This document shows positions 6,756 through 13,764 of a DNA stretch of 14,498 bases, piece by piece; position 1 is the stretch's first letter; each line of letters opens with the position of its first letter. The position numbers were made by a program, and so were the translations under genes. A model generated the notes under the pieces. That model was not told where the DNA came from and did not search any database. It saw nothing but the letters and a program-made list of their open reading frames with translations. The stretch comes from Brevundimonas sp. UBA5713 (lineage in GTDB: Bacteria > Pseudomonadota > Alphaproteobacteria > Caulobacterales > Caulobacteraceae), in NCBI RefSeq assembly GCF_002419815.1, contig NZ_DIGV01000037.1, positions 1 through 14,498 on the forward strand, read 5' to 3'.

Positions 6756-7354
6756 TGGAACCGTTCAAGACACTGACGTCCAAGGTTCTGGTCCTGTCGC
6801 AGGCCAATATCGACACCGACCAGATCATTCCGGCCCGCTTCCTGACCACCACCACCCGTGAAGGTCTGGGCAAACACGCCTTTAACGACTGGCGCTATGA
6901 GGCCGATGGTTCGGTCAAGCCGGAGTCGGTGCTGAACCGCATCGACCCCAGCGAACACCGCATTCTGTTGGGCGGACCGAACTTTGCCTGCGGTTCCTCG
7001 CGCGAGCACGCGCCGTGGGCCCTGCTGGACTATGGCTTCAGAGCCGTGATCTCGACCGAGATCGCCGACATCTTCACCTCCAATGCGCTGAAGAACGGCC
7101 TGTTACCCATCGTGGTCAGCCAGGAGGTCTGGGACGATCTGGCCCAGAACCAGAACCAGCCGGTCACCATCGATCTGGAGAACAACCAGATCCAGCGCGG
7201 CAATGCCGAGCCGGTGTCCTTCACCGTCGACAGCTTTGCCCGCCAGTGTCTGATCGACGGCGTCGACACCTTTGGCTGGCTGATGGCCCGCGACGAACAG
7301 ATTTCGTCTTTTGAATCCACCCGTAAAGACCCCAAACCGGAGATCGCACGATGA
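6755..7354 (+). CDS. leuD: 3-isopropylmalate dehydratase small subunit LeuD
   Basis: LeuD is the swivel-domain subunit that completes the isomerase active site with LeuC. The 199-residue length is typical. It starts MEPFKTLTSKVLVL and contains NIDTDQIIPARFL (18-30) and the substrate-recognition loop GGPNFACGSSREHAPW (73-88), including S81, S82 and R83. The frame is also open upstream, inside leuC, so a longer ORF can be drawn. ATG 6755 is chosen because it gives the canonical N-terminus and has a strong AGGAGGAG site at 6739-6746 eight bases before it. The start overlaps the leuC stop by one base (TGATG), and its own stop overlaps the leuB start (ATGA). Both suggest stoichiometric, coupled translation. 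Confidence 0.97.
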   Translation: MEPFKTLTSKVLVLSQANIDTDQIIPARFLTTTTREGLGKHAFNDWRYEADGSVKPESVLNRIDPSEHRILLGGPNFACGSSREHAPWALLDYGFRAVISTEIADIFTSNALKNGLLPIVVSQEVWDDLAQNQNQPVTIDLENNQIQRGNAEPVSFTVDSFARQCLIDGVDTFGWLMARDEQISSFESTRKDPKPEIAR

Positions 7355-8451
7355 GCGACAAGCGCACCTTCAACATCGTCGTCCTGCCGGGCGATGGCGT
7401 CGGCCCCGAAGTCACCAAGGCCGCCCAGCGCGTCCTGACCTGCGTGGGCGACATCTATGGCCACCGTTTCGACTTCTCCGAGCATCTGATCGGCGGCGCG
7501 GCTATCGACGCGACCGGTGAGCCCCTGCCCGCTGCAACCCGTGATGCCTGTGTCGCTGCCGATGCCGTGCTGCTGGGCGCGGTGGGTGATCCCAAATATG
7601 ACGGCAAGCCGGTACGCCCCGAGCAGGGCCTGCTGGCGATCCGCAAGGCCATGGGCCTGTTTGCCAACCTGCGCCCGTTACAGGTCTCGCCCGCCTTGGC
7701 GCACCGCTCGCCGCTGCGCCGCGAAATCGTCGAGGGTGTGGACCTGCTGGTCTTCCGCGAACTGACCGGCGGTGTCTATTTTGGCGAACGCACGCGCACC
7801 GACACCTCGGCCTCGGACCTGTGCACCTATACGGTTGAAGAGATCGAACGCGTCACCCGCGCCGCCTTCAAGGCGGCCGAGCAACGCCGTGGCAAGGTCA
7901 CCTCGGTGGACAAGGCCAATGTGATGGAAACCTCGCGTCTGTGGCGTGAAACGGTCACCCGCATCCACGCCGAAGAGTTCCCGAACATCACGCTGGAACA
8001 TGCGCTGGTCGACTCCATGGCCATGCACCTGATCCTGCGTCCGCGCGACTATGACGTCATCCTGACCGAGAACATGTTCGGCGACATCCTGTCGGACGAA
8101 ATCTCGGTACTGGGCGGCTCTATCGGCCTGCTGCCGTCGGCCTCGCTGGGTTCTGACGGTCCGGGCCTGTTCGAGCCGATCCACGGTTCGGCCCCCGATA
8201 TCGCAGGACAGGAAAAGGCCAATCCGATTGGGACCATTCTGTCGGCGGCCATGATGCTGCGTCACAGCTTCCAACTGGACGACGAGGCCTGCTCGATCGA
8301 GGCGGCCGTGGCTGCGGTTCAGGCGTCCAATCAGGTGACCCGCGATCTGGGCGGCGATCTGGGCACCGAAGCGGCCACGCGCGCTGTGGTGGACGCTATC
8401 CGCGCCATCCACTGGGCGGCAGCCCGCCACGTACCGATGCACTGGGCCTGA
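7351..8451 (+). CDS. leuB: 3-isopropylmalate dehydrogenase LeuB
   Basis: LeuB performs the NAD-dependent oxidation and decarboxylation of 3-isopropylmalate to 2-ketoisocaproate, the keto acid transaminated to leucine. The 366-residue protein shows all family landmarks: GDGVGPE near the N-terminus, substrate-binding R98, R108 and R136, catalytic Y143 and K188, metal-binding D221, D245 and D249, and the adenosine loop HGSAPDIAGQEKAN (278-291) typical of NAD-specific members. The C-terminus ends in a short extension with two HWA repeats (HWAAARHVPMHWA) beyond the usual family end, of unknown meaning. The start overlaps the leuD stop (ATGA), with GGAG at 7339-7342 eight bases upstream. This is the last gene of the operon; a strong terminator follows 30 nt after its stop. 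Confidence 0.97.
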   Translation: MSDKRTFNIVVLPGDGVGPEVTKAAQRVLTCVGDIYGHRFDFSEHLIGGAAIDATGEPLPAATRDACVAADAVLLGAVGDPKYDGKPVRPEQGLLAIRKAMGLFANLRPLQVSPALAHRSPLRREIVEGVDLLVFRELTGGVYFGERTRTDTSASDLCTYTVEEIERVTRAAFKAAEQRRGKVTSVDKANVMETSRLWRETVTRIHAEEFPNITLEHALVDSMAMHLILRPRDYDVILTENMFGDILSDEISVLGGSIGLLPSASLGSDGPGLFEPIHGSAPDIAGQEKANPIGTILSAAMMLRHSFQLDDEACSIEAAVAAVQASNQVTRDLGGDLGTEAATRAVVDAIRAIHWAAARHVPMHWA

Positions 8452-8481
8452 TCGTCTATCGTTCTATAAACGACCGAAAAT

Positions 8482-8513
8482 AAAAGGGCGGCCCCATCGG
8501 GTCCGCCCTTTTT
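8482..8513. terminator. bidirectional intrinsic terminator between leuB and the tetR-type gene
   Basis: AAAAGGGCGG (8482-8491) pairs perfectly with CCGCCCTTTT (8503-8512). A small inner CCC/GGG stem caps the loop. The A-run on the left and T-run on the right give a U-tract for transcripts from both sides. It lies 30 nt after the leuB stop and one base before the stop of the convergent regulator gene, so it can end both transcripts. Confidence 0.92.
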
Positions 8514-8514
8514 C

Positions 8515-9108
8515 TTATCCGTCCAGAAGGCCTTGAAGCGCCGTAGCCATCCTTTTGGCCAAGGCCTCCTGCTCGTCCCGCGGCATGGAGGAGAAGCCAT
8601 TGGTCAGTTCCCGGCTGATGGCCATCCCCATGATAAGACCGGCGACCAGGCGCGCGCGCACGGCGGCGTCATCGCCCCCGATCCATTCGGTCAGCGGATC
8701 AAAGAAACGGGCATTGGAGGTCTTCTGGACCACATCCATGGCCTTGGCCGAACCAATAGAGCGCAGCAGGATCAAGAGCCCGCCGAGGCGGTTGGCATTA
8801 CAGTCGTCCGAGCCGTCGTCATACTCGCCAAAGACCACTTCCCGCGACACGCGACGGCCAAAGTCGTCGCGCTGCCCGTCCATGAGATCGCGACCGTTCT
8901 TGCAGCTGTCCAGAACCTCTACGAACAGGTCTTCTTTCGAGCCGAAATAGCGCGACACCAGCGCGGCATCGACGCCCACATCACGCGCCACATCGCGCAT
9001 GCCGACATCTTCGTAACTTTGCGCGGTAAAACGTTCACGTGCCGCATCTAGAATGGCCTGACGGGTGGCGACGGCATTACGCGGACGGGATATCGACGTG
9101 GCGACCAA
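8515..9108 (-). CDS. TetR/AcrR-family transcriptional regulator
   Basis: This 197-residue protein has the N-terminal TetR helix-turn-helix fold. TRQAILDAARERFTAQSYEDV (15-35, first helix and turn) leads into MRDVARDVGVDAALVSRYFGSKEDLF (37-62), where the recognition helix and the YFGSKEDLF ending are diagnostic. The C-terminal ligand domain is divergent, as usual in this family, so the effector cannot be named. The start is a TTG at 9106-9108: no in-frame ATG or GTG lies upstream before a stop, and the first internal Met (residue 37) would remove half the HTH domain. A GGAGAA site at 9118-9123 on the minus strand fits the TTG. It diverges from an RND efflux operon, the standard layout of a local repressor that controls itself and the pump. 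Repressor rather than activator is inferred from the family. Confidence 0.92.
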   Translation of the reverse strand: MVATSISRPRNAVATRQAILDAARERFTAQSYEDVGMRDVARDVGVDAALVSRYFGSKEDLFVEVLDSCKNGRDLMDGQRDDFGRRVSREVVFGEYDDGSDDCNANRLGGLLILLRSIGSAKAMDVVQKTSNARFFDPLTEWIGGDDAAVRARLVAGLIMGMAISRELTNGFSSMPRDEQEALAKRMATALQGLLDG

Positions 9109-9117
9109 TGGACCCAG

Positions 9118-9123
9118 TTCTCC
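9118..9123 (-). promoter_or_regulatory. ribosome-binding site supporting the TTG start of the regulator
   Basis: Read on the minus strand, GGAGAA lies 9 nt upstream of the TTG at 9106-9108. It is the only good purine-rich site near the N-terminus and decides the start choice. Confidence 0.6.
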
Positions 9124-9138
9124 AAAAACCTTTCCATC

Positions 9139-9167
9139 AGTATGGGCTTGTCATCAGCCGTTGACAA
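9139..9167 (-). promoter_or_regulatory. putative promoter of the tetR-type gene
   Basis: On the minus strand, a TTGTCA -35 (9167-9162) and a CATACT -10 (9144-9139) are separated by 17 bp. The predicted start is near 9132, about 25 nt before the TTG codon and upstream of the ribosome-binding site. The -35 lies in the right arm of the inverted repeat at 9147-9168. Confidence 0.45.
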
Positions 9168-9168
9168 G
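9147..9168. promoter_or_regulatory. candidate TetR-family operator (perfect 7-bp inverted repeat)
   Basis: CTTGTCA (9147-9153) and TGACAAG (9162-9168) are perfect inverted copies around an 8-bp spacer, 22 bp overall. TetR-family dimers typically bind palindromes of this size. The repeat overlaps the -35 of the plus-strand promoter and the -35 of the minus-strand promoter, so a bound dimer could block both the pump operon and the regulator gene. Binding itself is inference. Confidence 0.65.
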
Positions 9169-9190
9169 TGGCTGCCTTCTACGCTTTAAG
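9161..9190 (+). promoter_or_regulatory. putative promoter of the RND efflux operon
   Basis: A perfect TTGACA -35 (9161-9166) is followed after 18 bp by TTTAAG (9185-9190), which matches 4 of 6 positions of the -10 consensus. Transcription would start near 9197, leaving a leader of about 77 nt before the adaptor start. The -35 lies in the right arm of the candidate operator. Confidence 0.55.
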
Positions 9191-9201
9191 TCCACGCCTG
9201 T

Positions 9202-9238
9202 TGACTGGGCGCCCCCTCCCTTTTTGCGCGTTCAGTCA
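9202..9238 (+). repeat. inverted repeat in the 5' leader of the efflux operon
   Basis: TGACTG (9202-9207) and CAGTCA (9233-9238) are inverted copies 25 nt apart, with GCGC just inside each arm (9209-9212 and 9226-9229). It could form a leader hairpin or be a second protein-binding site. No U-tract follows, so it is not an intrinsic terminator. Confidence 0.35.
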
Positions 9239-9273
9239 GTTACTCGACGTCTATACCCCAGGAGAATGCGCCG

Positions 9274-10458
9274 ATGCGCACGGTTAAGATCGCGGTCGCG
9301 TCTGTCTTGATGACAGCCGCCCTCTACGGCTGCTCAAAAGGACAAGAGGGCCCGCAGCAAGGCCCCGCACCGGTAACGGTGGCCGCCCCGCTGTCGCAAA
9401 AAGTCGTTGACTGGGACGAGTTCACGGGTCGCTTCGAGGCCACCCGCAGCGTGGACGTGCGTGCGCGCGTCGGCGGCTATATCCAGAGCGTCCACTTCAA
9501 GGATGGCGACTTCGTCCGTCAGGGCCAGCTGCTGTTCACCCTCGACCAGCGCCCGGCTCAGGCCGCACTGGCCGCCGCCCGCGCCCAACTGGGTCAGGCA
9601 CAGGCCCAACTGGGTCTCGCCAAGGCCGATCTGGCCCGCGCCGAAGGTCTGCTGGCCTCGCAAGCGGTGTCGCAAGCCGAGTACGACGCCAAGAAGGCTG
9701 CTGTCGAGACTGCCGAGGCCGCCGTGGCTTCGGCCAATGCTGCCATCCGCTCGCGCACGCTGGAACTCGAGTTCACCCGCGTGACGGCTCCGATTTCGGG
9801 CCGCATCTCGGATCGCCGCGTCGATCCGGGCAACCTGATCGGCGGCGGATCGTCCGCCGGTGATGTCCTGACGACCATCGTCTCCTCCTCGCCGATCTAT
9901 TTCGTGTTTGATGGCTCCGAAGCGACGGCCCTGAAGTATCAGCGCCAATCGGCCAGCGGTGCCGTGCCGATCAAGGTCCGCCTGCAAGACGAGACCGAGT
10001 TCACCCACGAAGGCCGTCTGGACTTCACCGACAACACCATCGATCCCAACTCGGGCACCATCCGCCTGCGCGCCGTGCTGCAGAACGCCAATGGCTTCCT
10101 GCGTCCGGGCATGTACGGCCACGCCCAACTGGCCGGTGCCGCCGAGTACCAAGCCATGCTGGTGCCGGAAACCGCCATCGTCGCCGATGGTCCGCGCCGC
10201 GTGGTCTATGTGGTCGACAAGGAAGGTACTGTCGGCGTGAAGCCGGTTCAGACCGGCCCGATCGTCAATGGTCTGCGCGTGATCCGCACCGGTCTGGTGC
10301 CGGATGACCGCGTGATCATCAATGGCCTGCAACGCGCCCGACCGGGTGCCAAGGTCCAACCGCAAAATGGCGAGATCAAACCGGTCGACGCCGAACCGAA
10401 TGCCGCCCCGACGACCCCAGCACCGACCGCTTCGTCGGCCAGCTTCGTCAACGGCTAA
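9274..10458 (+). CDS. RND efflux periplasmic adaptor lipoprotein (membrane fusion protein)
   Basis: This is the adaptor of a tripartite RND drug pump, bridging the inner-membrane permease and the outer-membrane channel in the periplasm. The 394-residue product has a lipoprotein signal peptide ending in LYGC with Cys20 as lipidation site. WDEFTGRFEATRSVDVRARVGGYI (47-70) is typical of the MexE/AcrA group, and the WDEFTGR wording recalls MexE. The lipoyl half-motif is followed by an Ala/Gln-rich alpha-helical hairpin (about 95-165), then TRVTAPISGRISDR, the beta-barrel and the membrane-proximal domain. The last 25 or so residues are a Pro/Ala/Thr-rich tail. AGGAGA (9260-9265) eight bases before ATG 9274 supports the start; an ATG at 9266 is out of frame. 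The permease gene starts 30 nt downstream. Substrate cannot be predicted. Confidence 0.95.
   Translation: MRTVKIAVASVLMTAALYGCSKGQEGPQQGPAPVTVAAPLSQKVVDWDEFTGRFEATRSVDVRARVGGYIQSVHFKDGDFVRQGQLLFTLDQRPAQAALAAARAQLGQAQAQLGLAKADLARAEGLLASQAVSQAEYDAKKAAVETAEAAVASANAAIRSRTLELEFTRVTAPISGRISDRRVDPGNLIGGGSSAGDVLTTIVSSSPIYFVFDGSEATALKYQRQSASGAVPIKVRLQDETEFTHEGRLDFTDNTIDPNSGTIRLRAVLQNANGFLRPGMYGHAQLAGAAEYQAMLVPETAIVADGPRRVVYVVDKEGTVGVKPVQTGPIVNGLRVIRTGLVPDDRVIINGLQRARPGAKVQPQNGEIKPVDAEPNAAPTTPAPTASSASFVNG
9583..9616 (+). repeat. in-frame 13-bp direct repeat with 21-bp period in the adaptor hairpin
   Basis: GCCCAACTGGGTC occurs at 9583-9595 and again at 9604-9616. The 21-bp offset equals seven codons, giving AQLGQAQ then AQLGLAK in the coiled-coil hairpin. 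It is best read as a heptad duplicated within the coding sequence. Confidence 0.7.
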
Positions 10459-10488
10459 GGGAGAGCAGGCCACGGCCGGAATCCAACC

Positions 10489-13400
10489 ATGAATTTCTCC
10501 CGCTTTTTCATCGATAGACCGATCTTCGCGATCGTTATCGCCACCTTCATCACCCTGATCGGTGCCTTCGCCTATCCGAGCCTGCCGGTTGCGCAGTATC
10601 CGGATATCGCCCCGCCCACGATCAGCATCAACACCGCCTATGCCGGTGCGTCGGCAGAGACGCTGGCCGAGACGGTGGCTGCGCCGATCGAACAGGAAGT
10701 GAACGGCGTTGAAGGCATGCTCTATCTGTCGTCGTCCTCGACGGCGGATGGTGCAGTGTCCATCACTGTGACCTTCGCCCCGGGTACCGACCTCGATACC
10801 GCACAGGTTCTGGTGCAGAACCGCGTGGCTCTGGCCGAGCCTCGCCTGCCCGAAGAAGTGCGCCGCGTCGGCGTGGTGGTGAACAAACAGTCCAGCGGCT
10901 TCCTGCTGCTGGCTGCTCTGACCTCCACCGACCCGACCATCGACACCACCTATCTGGGTAACCTTGCCAACTCGACCGTGCGCGACCGTCTGTTGCGTCT
11001 GGAAGGCGTGGGCGCGGTTCAGGTGTTCGGTGGCGGCAACTACGCCATGCGTATCTGGATCGACCCGAACAAGGCCGCCGCCCTGAACCTGACGGCTCAG
11101 GACATCGTCGGTGCCCTGCAGGCCCAGAACATTCAGGCCGCAGCCGGTTCGCTGGGTCAGGCTCCGCTGCCGGAAAACTCCTCGGCCTTCCAGACCCCGA
11201 TCGACGTTCAGGGCCGTCTGCAGACGCCTGAAGAGTTCGGCAATGTGGTGATCCGCACAGACGCCGGTGGCCGCTCGGTCCGCCTGCGTGACGTGGCCCG
11301 CATCGAGTTGGGTCCGCAGGACTATGGCGTCAACGCCACCTTTGGCGGCAAGCCGGGTATCGGTATCGGCGTGGTGCAGCAACCGGGTGCAAACTCCCTG
11401 AGTGCGGCCAAGCTGGTCGAGCAGGAAATGCAGGCTCTGGCCAAGGACTTCCCGGCCGGCGTCGAATACAGCATCCCTTATAACCCGACAGAGTTTACCC
11501 AGGCCTCGGTCGACTCGGTGATCCACACCGTGTTCGAAGCCGTCATCCTGGTGGCCATCGTGGTGCTGGTCTTCCTGCAAACCTGGCGCGCGGCCATCAT
11601 TCCGGTGATCGCCATCCCCGTCGCGCTGGTGGGTACCTTTGCGGTGCTTGCGGCGCTAGGCTACTCGATCAACTCCCTGTCGCTGTTCGCTCTGGTTCTG
11701 GCCGTGGGTATCGTCGTCGACGACGCCATCATCGTGGTCGAGAACGTCGAACGCTATATCCGCGAAGGCCTCACCCCGCGTGAAGCTGCCTATCGCTCCA
11801 TGGCCGAGGTGTCGGGCGCTCTGGTCGCCATCTCGCTGGTGCTGACCGCCGTGTTCGTGCCGACCGCCTTTGTGCCGGGCATTCCGGGTATCTTCTATCG
11901 CCAGTTCGCTGTGACCATCGCGTCTTCGACGCTGATCTCGCTGCTGCTGTCGCTGACCCTGTCGCCCGCTATGGCCGCCCTGCTGCTCAAGCCGCACAAG
12001 GCCCACGACGAGCATGCCACCCGCAAGCGTGGTGTGCTGGGCACGGTTGGCTATGCCTTTGGCTGGGCCGGTAACAAGTTCAACGAAGGCTTTGACTGGC
12101 TGTCCGAAAAGTTCGGTGCCCTGACCGCGCGTCTGGTGCGCATGGCCGGTATCGTGCTGATCGTCTACGCCTGTCTGCTGGCCGTCACCGGCTGGCGTCT
12201 GGTCGACACCCCGACCGGCTTTATTCCCGAACAGGACCAAGGTGTTCTGATCGGCGTTATCCAGCTGCCGGCCGGTGCTTCGCTTGAGCGTACGACCGCA
12301 GTGCTGAAGCGCGCCGAGGCCATCATCGCGCAGAACCCGAACGTGAACAGCGTGACGGCTCTGGCCGGTCTTGACGGTGCCAGCTTCTCGATGGCGTCCA
12401 ACGCCGCGACCATGTTTATCGACCTGAAAGACTGGTCCGAACGTCCCAACAAGGATCAGGCCGCAGCGGCTCTGGGTGGTGCCCTGACGGGCGCAGCTGC
12501 CCAGATCGAAGAGGCCCAGATCTTCATGCTGTCGCCCCCGCCCGTTCAGGGTCTGGGTACCGGCGGCGGTTTCAAGATGATGATTCAGGACCGCAGCGGC
12601 GCGGGCTATAAGGCTCTGGAAGGCGCAACCTTCGCCATGATGGGCGCTGCTGCCCAGAACGGCGATCAGGTGCAGCAGGTGTTCAGCCTGTTCAACACCG
12701 CCTCGCCGCGTATTCAGGCCGACATCGACCGCGACAAGGCGCTGATGATGGGCGTGCAACCGTCGCAAGTCTTCGGCACGCTGGGCGTCTATCTGGGCTC
12801 GGCCTATGTGAACGACTTCAACTATCTGGGCCGCACCTTCCGTGTGACGGCACAGGCTGAGCCGGCGTACCGCGATGACATCTCGGACATCGCCAATCTG
12901 AAGGTCCGTTCGAACTCCGGTGCCATGGTGCCGGTGGGTGCGGTGGCCAACCTGTACGAGTCCTCGGGCCCGTCGCGCGTTGTCCGCTTCAACCTGTTCC
13001 CGGCCACCGAACTGCAAGGTCAGGCCGCGCCGGGCGTCTCGTCCGGTCAGGCCATCGCCTTCATGGAAGGTCTGGCGGATCAGGCCCTGCCGGACGGCTT
13101 CAGCTATGAGTGGACCGAGCTGGCGTTCCAGGAAAAGGCCTCTGGCGGTTCTGCCGGTGTGATCTTCATTCTGGCCGTGGTGTTCGTCTTCCTCGTGCTG
13201 GCGGCCCAGTATGAAGCCTTCACGCTTCCTCTGGCCGTCATCCTGATCGTGCCGATGTGTATTCTGGCGGCCATGATCGGGGTGAACCTGATGGGTCTGG
13301 ATAACAACATCCTGGTTCAGGTGGGTCTGGTGGTGCTGGTCGGTCTGGCGGCCAAGAACGCCATTCTGATCGTCGAGTTCGCCAAGCAAGCCGAGGACGA

Positions 13401-13764
13401 ACAAGGTCTCAACCGCTTCGACGCCGCCGTTCAGGCTGCTCGCCAGCGTCTGCGTCCGATCCTGATGACGTCGTTTGCCTTCATCTTCGGCGTGGTGCCG
13501 CTGGCTGTGGCTACCGGTCCGGGCGCGGAAATGCGTCAGGCGCTGGGTATCTCGGTCGTCTCGGGCATGCTGGGCGTGACCATCTTCGGCCTGATCTTCA
13601 CGCCGGTCTTCTATGTGGTCTGTCGCTGGATCGCGGGCAAACTGCCCAAGGGTCCGGAAAAGGAACGCGAACTGCCGACCACTTTCGGCTCGACCCCGCA
13701 TGACCCCTATGACTGGAAAGACGGGGACGAGCTTCCGGCTGGTCCGCGTCAGGGAGACGCTTGA
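10489..13764 (+). CDS. RND multidrug efflux permease, HAE1 type (AcrB/MexB/MexF-like)
   Basis: This is the proton-driven inner-membrane transporter of the pump; it takes up hydrophobic or amphiphilic compounds from the periplasm or outer leaflet. At 1091 residues it is somewhat longer than AcrB (1049). MNFSRFFIDRPIFAIVIA opens TM1. The proton-relay aspartates are D411-D412 in VGIVVDDAIIVVEN (TM4), and the relay lysine is K956 in GLAAKNAILIVEFAK (TM10). FIPEQDQGVLIGVIQLPAGAS marks the start of the second porter domain. Two large periplasmic loops and twelve TM segments follow the family plan. Extra length lies in the cytoplasmic linker after LLLKPHKAHDEH and in a charged tail of about 45 residues after the last TM. 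The ATG is preceded by GGAA at 10478-10481. The stop overlaps the next gene by one base (TGATG). Drug specificity is unknown. Confidence 0.97.
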   Translation: MNFSRFFIDRPIFAIVIATFITLIGAFAYPSLPVAQYPDIAPPTISINTAYAGASAETLAETVAAPIEQEVNGVEGMLYLSSSSTADGAVSITVTFAPGTDLDTAQVLVQNRVALAEPRLPEEVRRVGVVVNKQSSGFLLLAALTSTDPTIDTTYLGNLANSTVRDRLLRLEGVGAVQVFGGGNYAMRIWIDPNKAAALNLTAQDIVGALQAQNIQAAAGSLGQAPLPENSSAFQTPIDVQGRLQTPEEFGNVVIRTDAGGRSVRLRDVARIELGPQDYGVNATFGGKPGIGIGVVQQPGANSLSAAKLVEQEMQALAKDFPAGVEYSIPYNPTEFTQASVDSVIHTVFEAVILVAIVVLVFLQTWRAAIIPVIAIPVALVGTFAVLAALGYSINSLSLFALVLAVGIVVDDAIIVVENVERYIREGLTPREAAYRSMAEVSGALVAISLVLTAVFVPTAFVPGIPGIFYRQFAVTIASSTLISLLLSLTLSPAMAALLLKPHKAHDEHATRKRGVLGTVGYAFGWAGNKFNEGFDWLSEKFGALTARLVRMAGIVLIVYACLLAVTGWRLVDTPTGFIPEQDQGVLIGVIQLPAGASLERTTAVLKRAEAIIAQNPNVNSVTALAGLDGASFSMASNAATMFIDLKDWSERPNKDQAAAALGGALTGAAAQIEEAQIFMLSPPPVQGLGTGGGFKMMIQDRSGAGYKALEGATFAMMGAAAQNGDQVQQVFSLFNTASPRIQADIDRDKALMMGVQPSQVFGTLGVYLGSAYVNDFNYLGRTFRVTAQAEPAYRDDISDIANLKVRSNSGAMVPVGAVANLYESSGPSRVVRFNLFPATELQGQAAPGVSSGQAIAFMEGLADQALPDGFSYEWTELAFQEKASGGSAGVIFILAVVFVFLVLAAQYEAFTLPLAVILIVPMCILAAMIGVNLMGLDNNILVQVGLVVLVGLAAKNAILIVEFAKQAEDEQGLNRFDAAVQAARQRLRPILMTSFAFIFGVVPLAVATGPGAEMRQALGISVVSGMLGVTIFGLIFTPVFYVVCRWIAGKLPKGPEKERELPTTFGSTPHDPYDWKDGDELPAGPRQGDA

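Noticed and set aside
9251..9257. TATACC as -10 of a second pump promoter
   Set aside because: No suitable -35 at 16-18 bp, and the start site would fall on the ribosome-binding site at 9260-9265.
9334..13701. Very long minus-strand ORFs (748 and 681 codons) opposite the pump genes
   Set aside because: Antisense to conserved adaptor and permease coding regions; low-complexity Gly/Asp/Gln/His-rich translation typical of shadows.
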